Of a stretch of 64,000 nucleotides of DNA, positions 15,287 through 23,955 are shown one piece after another. The translations under genes and the position numbers were made by a program. The DNA lies in assembly GCA_963734015.1 (NCBI GenBank), contig CAVTFG010000002.1, positions 62,001 through 126,000 on the forward strand, given 5' to 3'. The notes below the pieces were generated by a model. It made no database searches. It was not told where the DNA came from and saw only the letters and a program-made list of their open reading frames with translations. The stretch comes from JALZKA01 sp963734015. GTDB taxonomy: Bacteria > Actinomycetota > Thermoleophilia > Solirubrobacterales > 70-9. How positions within the stretch are numbered: the first letter of the stretch is position 1; each line of letters opens with the position of its first letter.

Positions 15287-16443
15287 AGCTCGGCGGTCGA
15301 GGCCGCGACGTCGGCCCAATCGAACCCCCGGATGTGCTCGAGGCCCTCGGCGACCAGCCGGTCGCCGAGCTGCTCGTCGCGCAACACGCGGATCGCGACG
15401 TGTGCCAGCGCGTCGGGGTCGCGCGGCCGGAAGCGCAGGCCGGCGCCGTTCTCCGGCACCACCTCGCGCAGGCCACCGGTGTCGGCGACGATGCACGGAC
15501 AGCCCGAGGCCATCGACTCGAGGGCGACGAGCCCGAACGGCTCGTAAATCGACGGCACCACGCAGATGTCGGCGATGCAGTAGAGCGAGTGCAGCACGTC
15601 GTCACCGATCCAGCCGAGGAACGTGCCGTGCCCGAGGAGGCCGAGCTCGGCCGCCTGGCGCTTCAACTCGGTCTCGTGGGTGCCCGAGCCGGCGACCAGA
15701 AAGCGGGTGTCCGGCGCTTCGGCCAGCACCCTCGGCATGGCCTCGAGGGCGAGCTGGAACCCCTTCTCGTAGACGAGCCGGCCGATCAGCAGGACGAGCT
15801 TCTGGTCGGGGGCGGCGAACTGGGACCGCAGGCGGGCCAGCCCGGGCTCGTCGCTGGGGCGCAGATCGTCGGGGTCGATGCCGTTCGGGATCACGGTGAC
15901 GCGGTCCTCGTCGACACCGAAGATGTCCGCGATCTGCTCCCGCATGTAGAACGAGCAGACGATGACGCGGTCGGCCCGGTTCGTGATCCAGCGCTCGACC
16001 CCGTGGATGTACGACTGCGGGTGCTTGTCCACCCAACCCTGGTGGCGCCCGAACTCGGTCGCGTGGATCGTGGTGATCAGCGGGCAGTCGAAGCGATTCG
16101 CGAGGTGGTCGCAGGCCATCGCGACGAGCCAGTCGTGACCGTGCACCAAATCGAACTCGAAGCGGTCGCCCAGCTCCACGCCCGCGGCGAGCATGTCGGC
16201 GTTCATCCGCTCGACCCAGGCCACGAACTCTCCGAGGTCGGTCGGGCGCTTCGGCTCGATGACCCGGTGAACGCGGACTCCTGCCACGACCTCCTCGGCC
16301 GGCGACTCCTCCCCGCCGCGGGTCAGCACGTGGACCTCGGTGTCGAGATCCACCAGCCCCTCGGAGAGCTTGCGGACGTGGCGGGCGAGACCGCCCTCGA
16401 TCAGAGGCGGGTACTCCCAGGAGAGGATCAGAACCCGCTTCAC
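15259..16443 (-). CDS. GT4 alpha-glucosyltransferase, Rv3032/glycogen-synthase-like
   Basis: 394 residues. GT-B fold: N-terminal WEYPPLIEGGLARHVRKL, nucleotide-sugar domain with LIGRLVYEKGFQLALEA, and the EX7E motif in YEPFGLVALESM. Family members elongate alpha-1,4-glucans from UDP- or ADP-glucose. The gene order methyltransferase-GH57-GT4 equals Rv3030-Rv3031-Rv3032, so a methylglucose-polysaccharide synthase role is the best inference; plain glycogen synthesis is the alternative. The GTG start lies inside a 73-bp palindrome that could fold over the initiation region. Third gene of its operon. Confidence 0.88.
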   Translation of the reverse strand: MKRVLILSWEYPPLIEGGLARHVRKLSEGLVDLDTEVHVLTRGGEESPAEEVVAGVRVHRVIEPKRPTDLGEFVAWVERMNADMLAAGVELGDRFEFDLVHGHDWLVAMACDHLANRFDCPLITTIHATEFGRHQGWVDKHPQSYIHGVERWITNRADRVIVCSFYMREQIADIFGVDEDRVTVIPNGIDPDDLRPSDEPGLARLRSQFAAPDQKLVLLIGRLVYEKGFQLALEAMPRVLAEAPDTRFLVAGSGTHETELKRQAAELGLLGHGTFLGWIGDDVLHSLYCIADICVVPSIYEPFGLVALESMASGCPCIVADTGGLREVVPENGAGLRFRPRDPDALAHVAIRVLRDEQLGDRLVAEGLEHIRGFDWADVAASTAELYGDFARLR

Positions 16444-16502
16444 GGCCGTTCGTGTGCGTCTGGCGCCGCCAGGCGCACACGAGGGGCCATGAAGCGGGTT
16501 CT
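16430..16502. repeat. 73-bp near-perfect palindrome covering the GT4 start codon
   Basis: Two 36-base arms around position 16466 pair with only four mismatches (at 16443, 16448, 16449 and 16459 against their partners). The left arm includes the first six codons of the GT4 gene; the right arm mirrors them (ATGAAGCGGGTTCT). As RNA it would form a hairpin hiding the start. It lies between GH57 and GT4. Confidence 0.85.
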
Positions 16503-16519
16503 AACGCGATGTGCGGAGT

Positions 16520-17932
16520 TCAAGGTCGAAGCAGCGGGGCGAGACTCAGATCGGGCGCCAGGTTTCGGAGGCGCGGCTCCTGCGCGTCGGAGGAGTGTAT
16601 GGCGTCCAGCAGCGCGCGGGCGTGGTCCGTGACCCGCTGGAAGGGGTAGTCGCCCGCCTGGCGGCGCTTGTCGAGGAACGCCCAGTCGCTCGCCTGCACG
16701 GCCAAGAGCTCGCGCACCGCGCGCGCGGCGGCGGCCGCGGGGAGGTCGCGGGCGCCCAGCCTCGCGGCCAGGCGCAGCTCGAGGCGCCGGGCTCCCCACG
16801 TCAGGTCGGCGACGTCGGGCGCGTCCCACGTCGAGAGGTCCTTGTGCTCGCCCCAGGTCGAGCGCCGCAGGGTGCGCGGCTCCGGCTCGCATCCGGCTAC
16901 GGCCTCTGAGAGGGTCACCAGCTCCACCCCGGCGCGATCGGACCCGGCCACGACCTCCGCGAGCCACTCCGGCCCCTCCCACCACCAGTGGCCGAGCAGC
17001 TCGGTGTCGATCGCGAACACCAGGAGGCCGTCGGCACCGGCGTGCGCACGGTATGCACGCAGTCGTTCCGCAACTGCCGACAGGAACCCGCGTGCCTGCT
17101 CGCGCGCTCGCGCCGCCGCTGCGTCCGGGTCGCGGATGTCGCCCCCGATCGACCAGATCCGGGCGCCGCGTAGCGACTCGCGGTGGAAGTCGGTGTGCGC
17201 GGGGTCCGACGGATAGCCCTCCAGGGACCAGAGCCACGAGACCGCCTCCCAGTCGATCGGCAGGGCCACCGGCCCGGCGTCGGTCGCGATCGGGCGCAGC
17301 GCCGCGTCGGGCGGCTCGTGGGCACTTTGGTCGGTGCAGAAGAAGCGGATGCCGTGCTCGGCGAGCAGCCGATCGAGGCCGGGCTCGTAGGCGCACTCGG
17401 GAAGCCAGAAGCCCGCGGGCGGGCCGAACCGGCGGCGGTGCGAGCGGAGCCCCGCGTCCACCTGGAGCCGCCGGCCCGCGTCGGTGGCGACGAGCGGGAG
17501 GACGGCGTGCGTCGCGGCCGATGCGACCAGTTCCACGCGACCCTCCGCGCTCGCCCGGCGAAACATCTCAAGCGGCGCGTGGCCGAGCTCGGCGAGCCGG
17601 TCGAGCCCGCGGCGGTAGCGGTCGGCCTCGTCCAGGCAGGGGGCGCGAAACGCGCCGTCCTGCTCGTCGGCGTCCGCCAGGGCCGAGCCGAGCCGGAAGT
17701 CGCGGCCGAAGGCCTCGAGCCGCTCCCCCAGCCCCGGCGCCTCGAGCTGGTCCGCCAGGACCGGGGTGACGGTCATCGTCAACCGCTCGGCGACGTCCAG
17801 CACCGGCAGGTAAGAGCGCAGGACCGCGTCGAACAGCCACTCCTCGCCGAACGGATACGTCCCGAAACCCTCGACGTATGGCATGTGGCTGTGCAGCACC
17901 AACGCCAGCTGCCCGGCGGGGCGCTCAGGCAC
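16520..17932 (-). CDS. GH57 1,4-alpha-glucan branching enzyme (DUF1957 type)
   Basis: 470 residues. N-terminal LVLHSHMPYVEGFGTYPFGEEWL is the GH57 opening; the catalytic Glu is expected in FWLPECAYEPG (about 175-185) and the Asp in FAIDTELLGHWWWEGPEWL (about 320). A C-terminal helical domain follows. It introduces alpha-1,6 branches in an alpha-glucan. Its start overlaps the upstream methyltransferase by 8 bp, showing a tight operon. Orthologue by synteny of Rv3031. Confidence 0.9.
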   Translation of the reverse strand: MPERPAGQLALVLHSHMPYVEGFGTYPFGEEWLFDAVLRSYLPVLDVAERLTMTVTPVLADQLEAPGLGERLEAFGRDFRLGSALADADEQDGAFRAPCLDEADRYRRGLDRLAELGHAPLEMFRRASAEGRVELVASAATHAVLPLVATDAGRRLQVDAGLRSHRRRFGPPAGFWLPECAYEPGLDRLLAEHGIRFFCTDQSAHEPPDAALRPIATDAGPVALPIDWEAVSWLWSLEGYPSDPAHTDFHRESLRGARIWSIGGDIRDPDAAAARAREQARGFLSAVAERLRAYRAHAGADGLLVFAIDTELLGHWWWEGPEWLAEVVAGSDRAGVELVTLSEAVAGCEPEPRTLRRSTWGEHKDLSTWDAPDVADLTWGARRLELRLAARLGARDLPAAAAARAVRELLAVQASDWAFLDKRRQAGDYPFQRVTDHARALLDAIHSSDAQEPRLRNLAPDLSLAPLLRP

Positions 17933-18680
17933 GGCAGACGGCGACGAAGTCGAGTGCCGCGTCCAGGTCGCACTCGCTCTCGTCGCGAAGGGCGAAGTCG
18001 GACGCCGAGATCGCGGGTGTGAAGCGGCCGTAGAAGGGCTTCGAGATTCGCAGGGTCTTGTGGACGCGGTCCCAGCCGAGGTCGAGCGCCAACTGGTGTA
18101 GGCGGAGCTTCCGCGCGTGGAACAGCCCGAACAGGCGAACCTCCGAGAAGCACGGCTCGAGCAGAGTCCGGTACTCGGCCGCCGTGTATTCGCGCAGGTG
18201 CCAGGGGTTGTCGGATTTCTCCGCGCCCTCGGGCGCGAGGGTCAGGCGGTTCGGGGTCGAGATGTAGGCCAGGGGCGCGGCCGCTCCGATGCCCTTCAGC
18301 AGGCGCTCCGGCTCGTGGATGTGCTCGATCGTCTGCAGGAACACGATCGCGTCGCGGGGCTCCGAGAACTCCTCGACCAGGCCGCGCTCGAAGCGCAGGT
18401 TCGGGAGCGGGTACCGCAACCGGGCGTGCTCATGGGCCTCGGGGTTGGCGTCGACGCCGATCACGTCCGCCGCGGTGCCCGCGAGCATCGCGGACCCATA
18501 GCCCTCGCCGCACGCCAGGTCCGCGACCCGGAGGCCGCGCACGCGGGCGGCGATCCACCCGTAGACCGCGAGGTGGCGCCGGTACCAGTAGTTCTCGGCC
18601 GGGACGTCGGGCAGCGTCCGCTCGCCGGTCAGCTCCAGGGGCGGCACGCCGGCCGGTTGATCTTGCTGCAGGTGAGCCAC
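17925..18680 (-). CDS. SAM-dependent methyltransferase, Rv3030-like
   Basis: 251 residues from GTG 18680. Class I fold: VADLACGEGYGSAMLAG (motif I), VIGVDANPEAHEHAR (motif II), then IVFLQTIEHIHEPERLL. The N-terminal LTGERTLPDVPAENYWYRRHLAVYGW precedes the Rossmann core. It is first in the operon with GH57 and GT4 and likely O-methylates glucose units of the polymer made by its neighbours. The position of methylation is unknown. Divergent from a second methyltransferase across 33 bp. Confidence 0.85.
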   Translation of the reverse strand: MAHLQQDQPAGVPPLELTGERTLPDVPAENYWYRRHLAVYGWIAARVRGLRVADLACGEGYGSAMLAGTAADVIGVDANPEAHEHARLRYPLPNLRFERGLVEEFSEPRDAIVFLQTIEHIHEPERLLKGIGAAAPLAYISTPNRLTLAPEGAEKSDNPWHLREYTAAEYRTLLEPCFSEVRLFGLFHARKLRLHQLALDLGWDRVHKTLRISKPFYGRFTPAISASDFALRDESECDLDAALDFVAVCRA

Positions 18681-18713
18681 GGGCGCAGCAGTCTCCCTAA
18701 CATTGCGCGCCGG

Positions 18714-19634
18714 ATGCCTGCCGCCCCGACCGCCACGCCCGAGCACATCCGGGACGTAAACCAGCGCTATCACGACGCCGCGGCCGCCGAGTACGACGCC
18801 AAGTGGGGCATCGACTTCACCGACGTCGGCGGCGAGCAAACCCGCCAGAAGCTGGTGAAGGCGCTGGGCGAGTGGCCGGCGGTGCCGTTCGGTCACGCGC
18901 TCGAGATCGGCGCGGGCACGGGCTACTTCTCACTCAATCTGATGCAACAGGGCGCGTTCGAGCGCCTGACCGCGACCGACATCTCGGCCGAGATGCTCGC
19001 GACGCTGGCCGGGACCGCCGGGGACCTGGGGCTCACGCCGCGCGTCGAGACGGTCCGCACGGACGCGGAGAGACTGCCCTTCGAGAATGAGGCGTTCGAC
19101 CTGGTCCTGGGGCATGCGATCCTGCACCACATCCCGGATCTCGACCGCGCGTTCTCGGAGTTCAAGCGCGTCCTGCGGCCCGGCGGCGCGATCGTCTTCT
19201 GCGGCGAGCCCTCGCGCTACGGCGACCGCCTCGCGGTGGTGCCGAAGCGCCTCGGTGCGCTGACCGCCCCCGCCTGGCGCCGCCTGGTTGGCGCATCGGC
19301 ACGGAACGGCCATGACGAGGTCATTGGCGGCCACGACCTCGAGAGCGAGGTCGACGTCCACGCGTTCGTGCCGAGCGACCTCGGCGGTGCCCTGCAGGCG
19401 GCCGGCTACAAGGAGATCCGCGTGCGCGGCGAGGAGCTGCTCGCGAACGTCTACGGCTGGTGGCTCCGCTCGCTCGAGTCGAGCGCCGTGCCCGAGGAGG
19501 TGCCGAACCGCTGGCGACTGTTCGCGTTCCGCAGCTACATCGCCCTCCAGCGTGCCGACGTCGCCCTGCTCGAGCCCCGCCTCCCCGCCTCGCTCTTCTA
19601 CAACCTGATCCTGAGCGCGCGGAAACCGGGCTGA
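18714..19634 (+). CDS. SAM-dependent class I methyltransferase
   Basis: 306 residues. ALEIGAGTGYFSLNLMQQG (motif I), ATDISAEML, DLVLGHAILHHIPDLDRAFSEFKRVLRPGG (UbiE/COQ5-like pattern). The C-terminal third is specific and unassigned. TAACAT lies 10 nt before the ATG. It stands divergent from the polysaccharide operon and may be its second methyltransferase, as mycobacteria keep a second one (Rv3037c) near the same locus. Small-molecule or quinone methylation remains possible. Confidence 0.75.
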   Translation: MPAAPTATPEHIRDVNQRYHDAAAAEYDAKWGIDFTDVGGEQTRQKLVKALGEWPAVPFGHALEIGAGTGYFSLNLMQQGAFERLTATDISAEMLATLAGTAGDLGLTPRVETVRTDAERLPFENEAFDLVLGHAILHHIPDLDRAFSEFKRVLRPGGAIVFCGEPSRYGDRLAVVPKRLGALTAPAWRRLVGASARNGHDEVIGGHDLESEVDVHAFVPSDLGGALQAAGYKEIRVRGEELLANVYGWWLRSLESSAVPEEVPNRWRLFAFRSYIALQRADVALLEPRLPASLFYNLILSARKPG

Positions 19635-19652
19635 GCGGCGCCTGGCGCGCTA

Positions 19653-19672
19653 CCGGCGCGAGGCCGCGCCGG
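19653..19672. terminator. Hairpin between convergent genes
   Basis: CCGGCGCG-AGGC-CGCGCCGG, a perfect 8-bp stem with 4-nt loop between the methyltransferase and the VOC gene. It lacks a T-run but is placed to stop transcription from both sides. Confidence 0.55.
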
Positions 19673-19675
19673 CGA

Positions 19676-20234
19676 TCAGCTCTCGATCGGGCGCAGCGGT
19701 TCCGAGCCGTCCCAATTCTCGGCGCCGCCTCTCACCATCTCGAAGAACTCGCGCAGACCGTCGTTCTCGACATGGATCTCGATGTCGTGGCCCAGGGTGG
19801 CGGAGGCGTCGTGAAGGGTCGTATCGACTTCGCCGAGCTGAGAGCTCAGATACTGCGGCAGACCTCGCTCGTCGAGCGAGGTTCGCAAGTCCGCTACCTC
19901 GGTCGGCGGCACGACGTAGGCGACGTGGTGGACTCGCGGCCGGGGACCCGAGAAGCGCTCCTCGACGCGCTCGGGTGCGAGGCTGACGGCTTCGATCAGC
20001 TCGATGGCGCCACCGCCGTAGGAGCCGAAGGCGGAGTTGTGAACGAACTCCGCCGGCTCACCGCGCGAGAGGACGTTTTCAACCGGCACGCTCTCGATGA
20101 GGAAGAACGGCCCGGCGCCGACCTGAGTCGACCAGGCGTTTCACGGTCGCCTCGATGTCATCGACGACGTAGGCGTAATGGTGCGGCTCGCCGAGCTGCG
20201 GTCTAAACAGGTCCTCCGGCACGGTCTCTCCCAT
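19676..20234 (-). pseudogene. VOC (glyoxalase-like) superfamily protein with one frameshift
   Basis: The N-terminal part (to about 20120) reads MGETVPEDLFRPQ...HHYAYVVDDIEATVKRLVDSG. The rest continues in another frame (GAGPFFLIESVPVENVL...VHHVAYVVPP) to 19676. Rejoining needs one base fewer (or two more) near 20119-20123. Restored length is ~185 residues with two beta-alpha-beta VOC modules, each opening with a metal-site-like HH (HHYAYVV, HHVAYVV). Function would be a metal-dependent lyase, isomerase or dioxygenase of unknown substrate. Confidence 0.75.
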
Positions 20235-20372
20235 CGATAGCTGTTCATGCTGCGGCCTTGACCGGGACCCCCACCGGTCCCACCCTCCGTGCATGGCGTC
20301 CTCGCGGAAGCTAACCACCTCGAAGAGGCATCCCGCTTTCCGTGCAAAAGCGGAACCTCGCGCTCGTCGCGC

Positions 20373-22109
20373 CTACCCGAACGTGAACGCGTAGCCGCTG
20401 ACGCCGGGGTCGAAGCGCAGCGTCAGCGCGTGGCGGCTCGCGTTCGGCAGGTCGACCAGGCGATAGAGCCGCTGGCCGTCGACCCGCACCGTGCTGTCCG
20501 AGACATCCGCGCCCGAGTCGCCACCGGCGATCGGCCGGCCGTCGAGCTCGACCTCCACCTCGGCGGTCCCATTGGCTGAGCCCAGCACCAGGAACACCCG
20601 CCGCGCTTGGAACGAAAGGTGGATCGCGGCGTCGGAGACCGCCGTGCCCGATTCGGCGTCGACCTCCCAGCCCCCGGCGTACGCGAACTGGTTCAGGTCG
20701 AGCTCCGAGGCGGGCACCGACGCGTAGTCGCTCGTTCCCGGCCTGGGAGGCACCACCCAGCCCTGCGCGCGCTCGAACCCGAGATAGGTCTCCGGCGTGC
20801 GCAGCCTCGGGTCGACGCGCTCGGTCGTGGCCCGGGCCTCGCCGCCGAGATCGGGGTCGCCCGCCTCGGCGAGCAGCGAGCGGATCGCCTGCTCGGTCTC
20901 CTCGTAGGCGCCCTCGCCGAAGTGGACGAAGCGGACCTGGCCGTCGGCGCCGATGAGGTACTTGGCGGGCCAGTACTGGTTGCCGAACGCGCTCCAGGTC
21001 CCGAGCTCGTTGTCCTGGACGACCGGATAGCGGATCCCGTTGTCGGCGATCGCGTCGGCGACGTTCCCCGCGTCCTTCTCGAACGCGAACTCGGGCGAAT
21101 GGACGCCGACGATCGTCAGCCCGTCGTTGCGGTACTCCTCGTCCCACGCCCTCAGGTAGGGCAGGGTCCGGATGCAGTTGATGCACGTGTAGGTCCAGAA
21201 GTCGATCAGCACCACGTGACCCTCGGAGGTCAGCTCCTGGATCGAGAGCGGCGACGCATCCGGGGTGTTAAACCACTCCTGCGTGGCGACGAAGTCGGGC
21301 GCGGCACCGAGGCGCGGCAGCTCGGCACCGGCCGCGGCCTCCTCGACCCCGCCCTCGGCGGACCCATGGCCACCACGCACCGCGGCAAGGTCGTCCGCCA
21401 CGGTGCCGGACTCCTCGATCGCCCCGGTCGGGTTCACGAGAAACGACGGAAGCTCGTCGGCGATCGCGGTCTGGAACCGGATGTCGAGGTCGGCGGACAT
21501 GGCGACTGCGGTCGCCACCAGTAGGGCCCCCATCGCCATCTGTACCTGGCCGCGCCACGGGCGCCATCGGTCGACGAGCCGCCTGCCGCCGAGGATCAGC
21601 CCGTAGAGCACCAGGCCCGAACCGACCGCGTACGACAGCGCCACCGCGAGCTTGCCCGCGGTGAAGTCCTGCGACGCCGACACGGTGATCACGCCCGCGA
21701 GGATCGGCCCCGCGCAGGGCGCGTAGACGAGCCCGAGGCTGAGACCAAGCAGGAAGCCGGAGCCGAACCCGTCCCCGGCGCCCCGGCGCGGACCGGGCAC
21801 CAGCCGGCTGACGAGCGCCTCGACCCGGTCCGCGAGCGACGGGACCAGAAGGACGACGCCGAACACGCCCAGCGTTCCGATCGCGATCCAGCGCACCAGG
21901 TCGTCGGGCAGGCCGAGAGCGTCGATCACGTAGACGAGCGCCACCGTCGCGAACGTGAAGGAGGCGACGATCCCGGTCACCACGCCGAGCGGGCGGCGGC
22001 GCCCGCCGGTGATGCCGGCCGAGAGCACGGCCGGCAGGACCGGCAGCACGCAGGGGGACAGTGCCGTGCCGGCGCCGGCGACGAGCGCGAAGATCATCAG
22101 CAATGCCAT
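20373..22109 (-). CDS. DipZ-like thiol-disulfide protein: CcdA membrane domain fused to TlpA thioredoxin
   Basis: 578 residues. Residues 1-~215 form a six-helix CcdA/DsbD-type domain with its two key cysteines (SPCVLP near 19 and YAPCAGP near 130). Then comes a linker and a TlpA/thioredoxin domain with active site TYTCINCIRTLPYL (~300), and finally a beta-sandwich C-terminal domain (~430-578). It moves reducing equivalents from cytoplasmic thioredoxin to extracytoplasmic disulfides. Same architecture as mycobacterial DipZ. Starts ~40 nt below TACGTA-like promoter sequence. Not in an obvious operon. Confidence 0.9.
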   Translation of the reverse strand: MALLMIFALVAGAGTALSPCVLPVLPAVLSAGITGGRRRPLGVVTGIVASFTFATVALVYVIDALGLPDDLVRWIAIGTLGVFGVVLLVPSLADRVEALVSRLVPGPRRGAGDGFGSGFLLGLSLGLVYAPCAGPILAGVITVSASQDFTAGKLAVALSYAVGSGLVLYGLILGGRRLVDRWRPWRGQVQMAMGALLVATAVAMSADLDIRFQTAIADELPSFLVNPTGAIEESGTVADDLAAVRGGHGSAEGGVEEAAAGAELPRLGAAPDFVATQEWFNTPDASPLSIQELTSEGHVVLIDFWTYTCINCIRTLPYLRAWDEEYRNDGLTIVGVHSPEFAFEKDAGNVADAIADNGIRYPVVQDNELGTWSAFGNQYWPAKYLIGADGQVRFVHFGEGAYEETEQAIRSLLAEAGDPDLGGEARATTERVDPRLRTPETYLGFERAQGWVVPPRPGTSDYASVPASELDLNQFAYAGGWEVDAESGTAVSDAAIHLSFQARRVFLVLGSANGTAEVEVELDGRPIAGGDSGADVSDSTVRVDGQRLYRLVDLPNASRHALTLRFDPGVSGYAFTFG

Positions 22110-22168
22110 GGCTTGTCCGTGTGGAAGCGGGCTTCCACCCCTTCCAACGAGCTACGTATCGCGACCGA

Positions 22169-23293
22169 TCAGTCCGTTTCAGTGCCCGCGTGACGGGCAC
22201 GGAAGAGCTTGGCCTCGCCGGCGATCCCCTTGAGGCGACGGGAGCCGGCGAACGACCATTCATAGGCGTGCTCGCCCGCGGCGTCCTGCATGGCCTCGTC
22301 GCAGAGCACGCTGCCGGGGCGGGCCACCGCGGTGATCCGGCTCGCGAGGTTCACCGGGCGTCCGTAGTAGTCACCGGCACGCGCCACCGCCCGGCCGTAG
22401 GCGACGCCCGCGCGCAGCAGCGGGAAGCCCTCGCCCTCCTCCTCTGAGGCCGCAACGAGCGCCAGCGCCGCGTCGAGCAGCGCCTTCGCGTTGTTGGAGC
22501 TCAGCATCGCGGCGTCGCCGATCAGCTTCACAAGGCGCACCGGGCCTCGAGCGACATCGCCGGCGAGCTCGCCGAGGCGGTCCCCGGTCGCGCCGATCTC
22601 CGCGGGGTCGAGCCGCTCGCCCAGTTTCGTGAAGCCGACGAGATCCGCAAACGCGACCGCGATCTCGCGGCCCGACTCGGCCCCTTCGGAGATCTCGCGG
22701 TCGCCGAAAACGTCGTGGCGGATCTGCTCGCGCAGGTGGAGCTGAAGCACGTACTCGAGCGTCGGGGTGAGGAGTGGCCCCAGCCCCTCGACGGTCGTGG
22801 CGAAGCGCCGGGCCACCTCCGCCTCGCTGTCGCCGGGGCTGCTGAACACCCGCTGACCCAACCCGCGGCTGGCGGCGGCCAGCTGGGACATGTTCATGCC
22901 GATCACGCGGGAGACCTGGAGCATCTCGTCGTCGGGAATCCCCAGGTTCTCCCGCAGGATGCGAACCCGCTTCGCGGCCTCGACGTCACTCTCGCCGAAC
23001 GCCTTCTCGCCCTCCTCCGGATCCGGCATCCCGAGCGCGCGCCACTGCCGCGCGAGCAGGTCGGCGTCCACCCCCGCGAGCCCGGCGACCTCCTCGCGCG
23101 TATAGCGAGGCCCGGAGCCGGCCAGGACGCGCTCCACGGGCAGCAACACCAGCCGATCCTCGGCCACCGCCCGCCGCAGCTCCTCGAGCGGCACGCCGTC
23201 GTCCGCGAGCTCCTGGAGCAGCTCCAGGCGTGCCTGGCGCGCCTCGCCCTCGGTGCCCGCGAGGAGCCCCTCAGCCTCGAAATCGGCCGACAT
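22169..23293 (-). CDS. Class III adenylate cyclase with N-terminal regulatory domain
   Basis: 374 residues. The C-terminal cyclase domain (~190-374) holds the metal Asp in VAFADLVGFTKLGERL, the second Asp and substrate Lys in VKLIGDAAML, and the transition-state Asn and Arg in VNLASRITA, so it should be active on ATP. The N-terminal ~180 residues are all-helical, including YTREEVAGLAGVDADLLARQWRALG. They resemble the autoinhibitory, pH-sensing domain of Rv1264/Rv2212-type cyclases (adenylate cyclase regulatory domain). I chose ATG 23293; an upstream ATG exists 8 codons earlier. Confidence 0.87.
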   Translation of the reverse strand: MSADFEAEGLLAGTEGEARQARLELLQELADDGVPLEELRRAVAEDRLVLLPVERVLAGSGPRYTREEVAGLAGVDADLLARQWRALGMPDPEEGEKAFGESDVEAAKRVRILRENLGIPDDEMLQVSRVIGMNMSQLAAASRGLGQRVFSSPGDSEAEVARRFATTVEGLGPLLTPTLEYVLQLHLREQIRHDVFGDREISEGAESGREIAVAFADLVGFTKLGERLDPAEIGATGDRLGELAGDVARGPVRLVKLIGDAAMLSSNNAKALLDAALALVAASEEEGEGFPLLRAGVAYGRAVARAGDYYGRPVNLASRITAVARPGSVLCDEAMQDAAGEHAYEWSFAGSRRLKGIAGEAKLFRARHAGTETD

Positions 23294-23332
23294 CGCGGGG
23301 CATTCTCCACGACACACTTAGAATTGGGGTTA

Positions 23333-23953
23333 GTGGCGGGCGAGCTACCGATCTTCGAACTCCCCGTGGTCCTGTTGCCCGGGGAGCTGATGCCGCTCCA
23401 CATCTTCGAGGAGCGCTACAAGCGCATGATCGGACACTGCCTCGAAGAGGAGGAGCCGTTCGGCGTCGTCTTTCGCGACGACGACGGAAGTGCCCAGCGG
23501 ATTGGCTGCACGGCGCGCGTGACCGAGGTCCTGGAGCGCTTCGACGACGGGCGTATGGACATCGTCGTCACGGGCGGCGAGCCGTTCCGTGTGCTCGAGC
23601 GCTTCGACGGGGACGAGTACCCCGCGGGCGAGATCGAGCCCGTCGACGGCGCCGACGAGGAGGCCGACGACGAGGTGGCGGCCGAGACTGTGCGGGAGAC
23701 GTTCGCGGACCTCGTGCAGCGAGTTTCAGGCAACGAGATGCCCTCGGAGGAGCTGGCCGGCAGCGACGCCTACGCGATTGCTTCCCGGGTCGAGTTGCCG
23801 GTCGAGACCAAGCAGCGGCTGCTGGAGCTGCGCTCCGAGGATGAGCGCATGCGAACGCTGGGGGCGGCGCTGGATGCGCTGATCGAGACCCTGGCGCGCT
23901 CCCGAGAGATCGCGGAGCGGGCCAAGATGAACGGCAAGGTCGTCTTCGAGTAA
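23333..23953 (+). CDS. Lon N-terminal (substrate-binding) domain protein
   Basis: 206 residues from GTG 23333. ELPIFELPVVLLPGELMPLHIFEERYKRMIGHCL is the conserved opening of the LON domain; no AAA or protease domain follows. Such stand-alone proteins are of unknown function, perhaps substrate adaptors. TAGAAT ends 8 nt before the GTG, a strong leaderless-type promoter. Divergent from the cyclase over 39 bp. Confidence 0.85.
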   Translation: MAGELPIFELPVVLLPGELMPLHIFEERYKRMIGHCLEEEEPFGVVFRDDDGSAQRIGCTARVTEVLERFDDGRMDIVVTGGEPFRVLERFDGDEYPAGEIEPVDGADEEADDEVAAETVRETFADLVQRVSGNEMPSEELAGSDAYAIASRVELPVETKQRLLELRSEDERMRTLGAALDALIETLARSREIAERAKMNGKVVFE

Positions 23954-23955
23954 CC

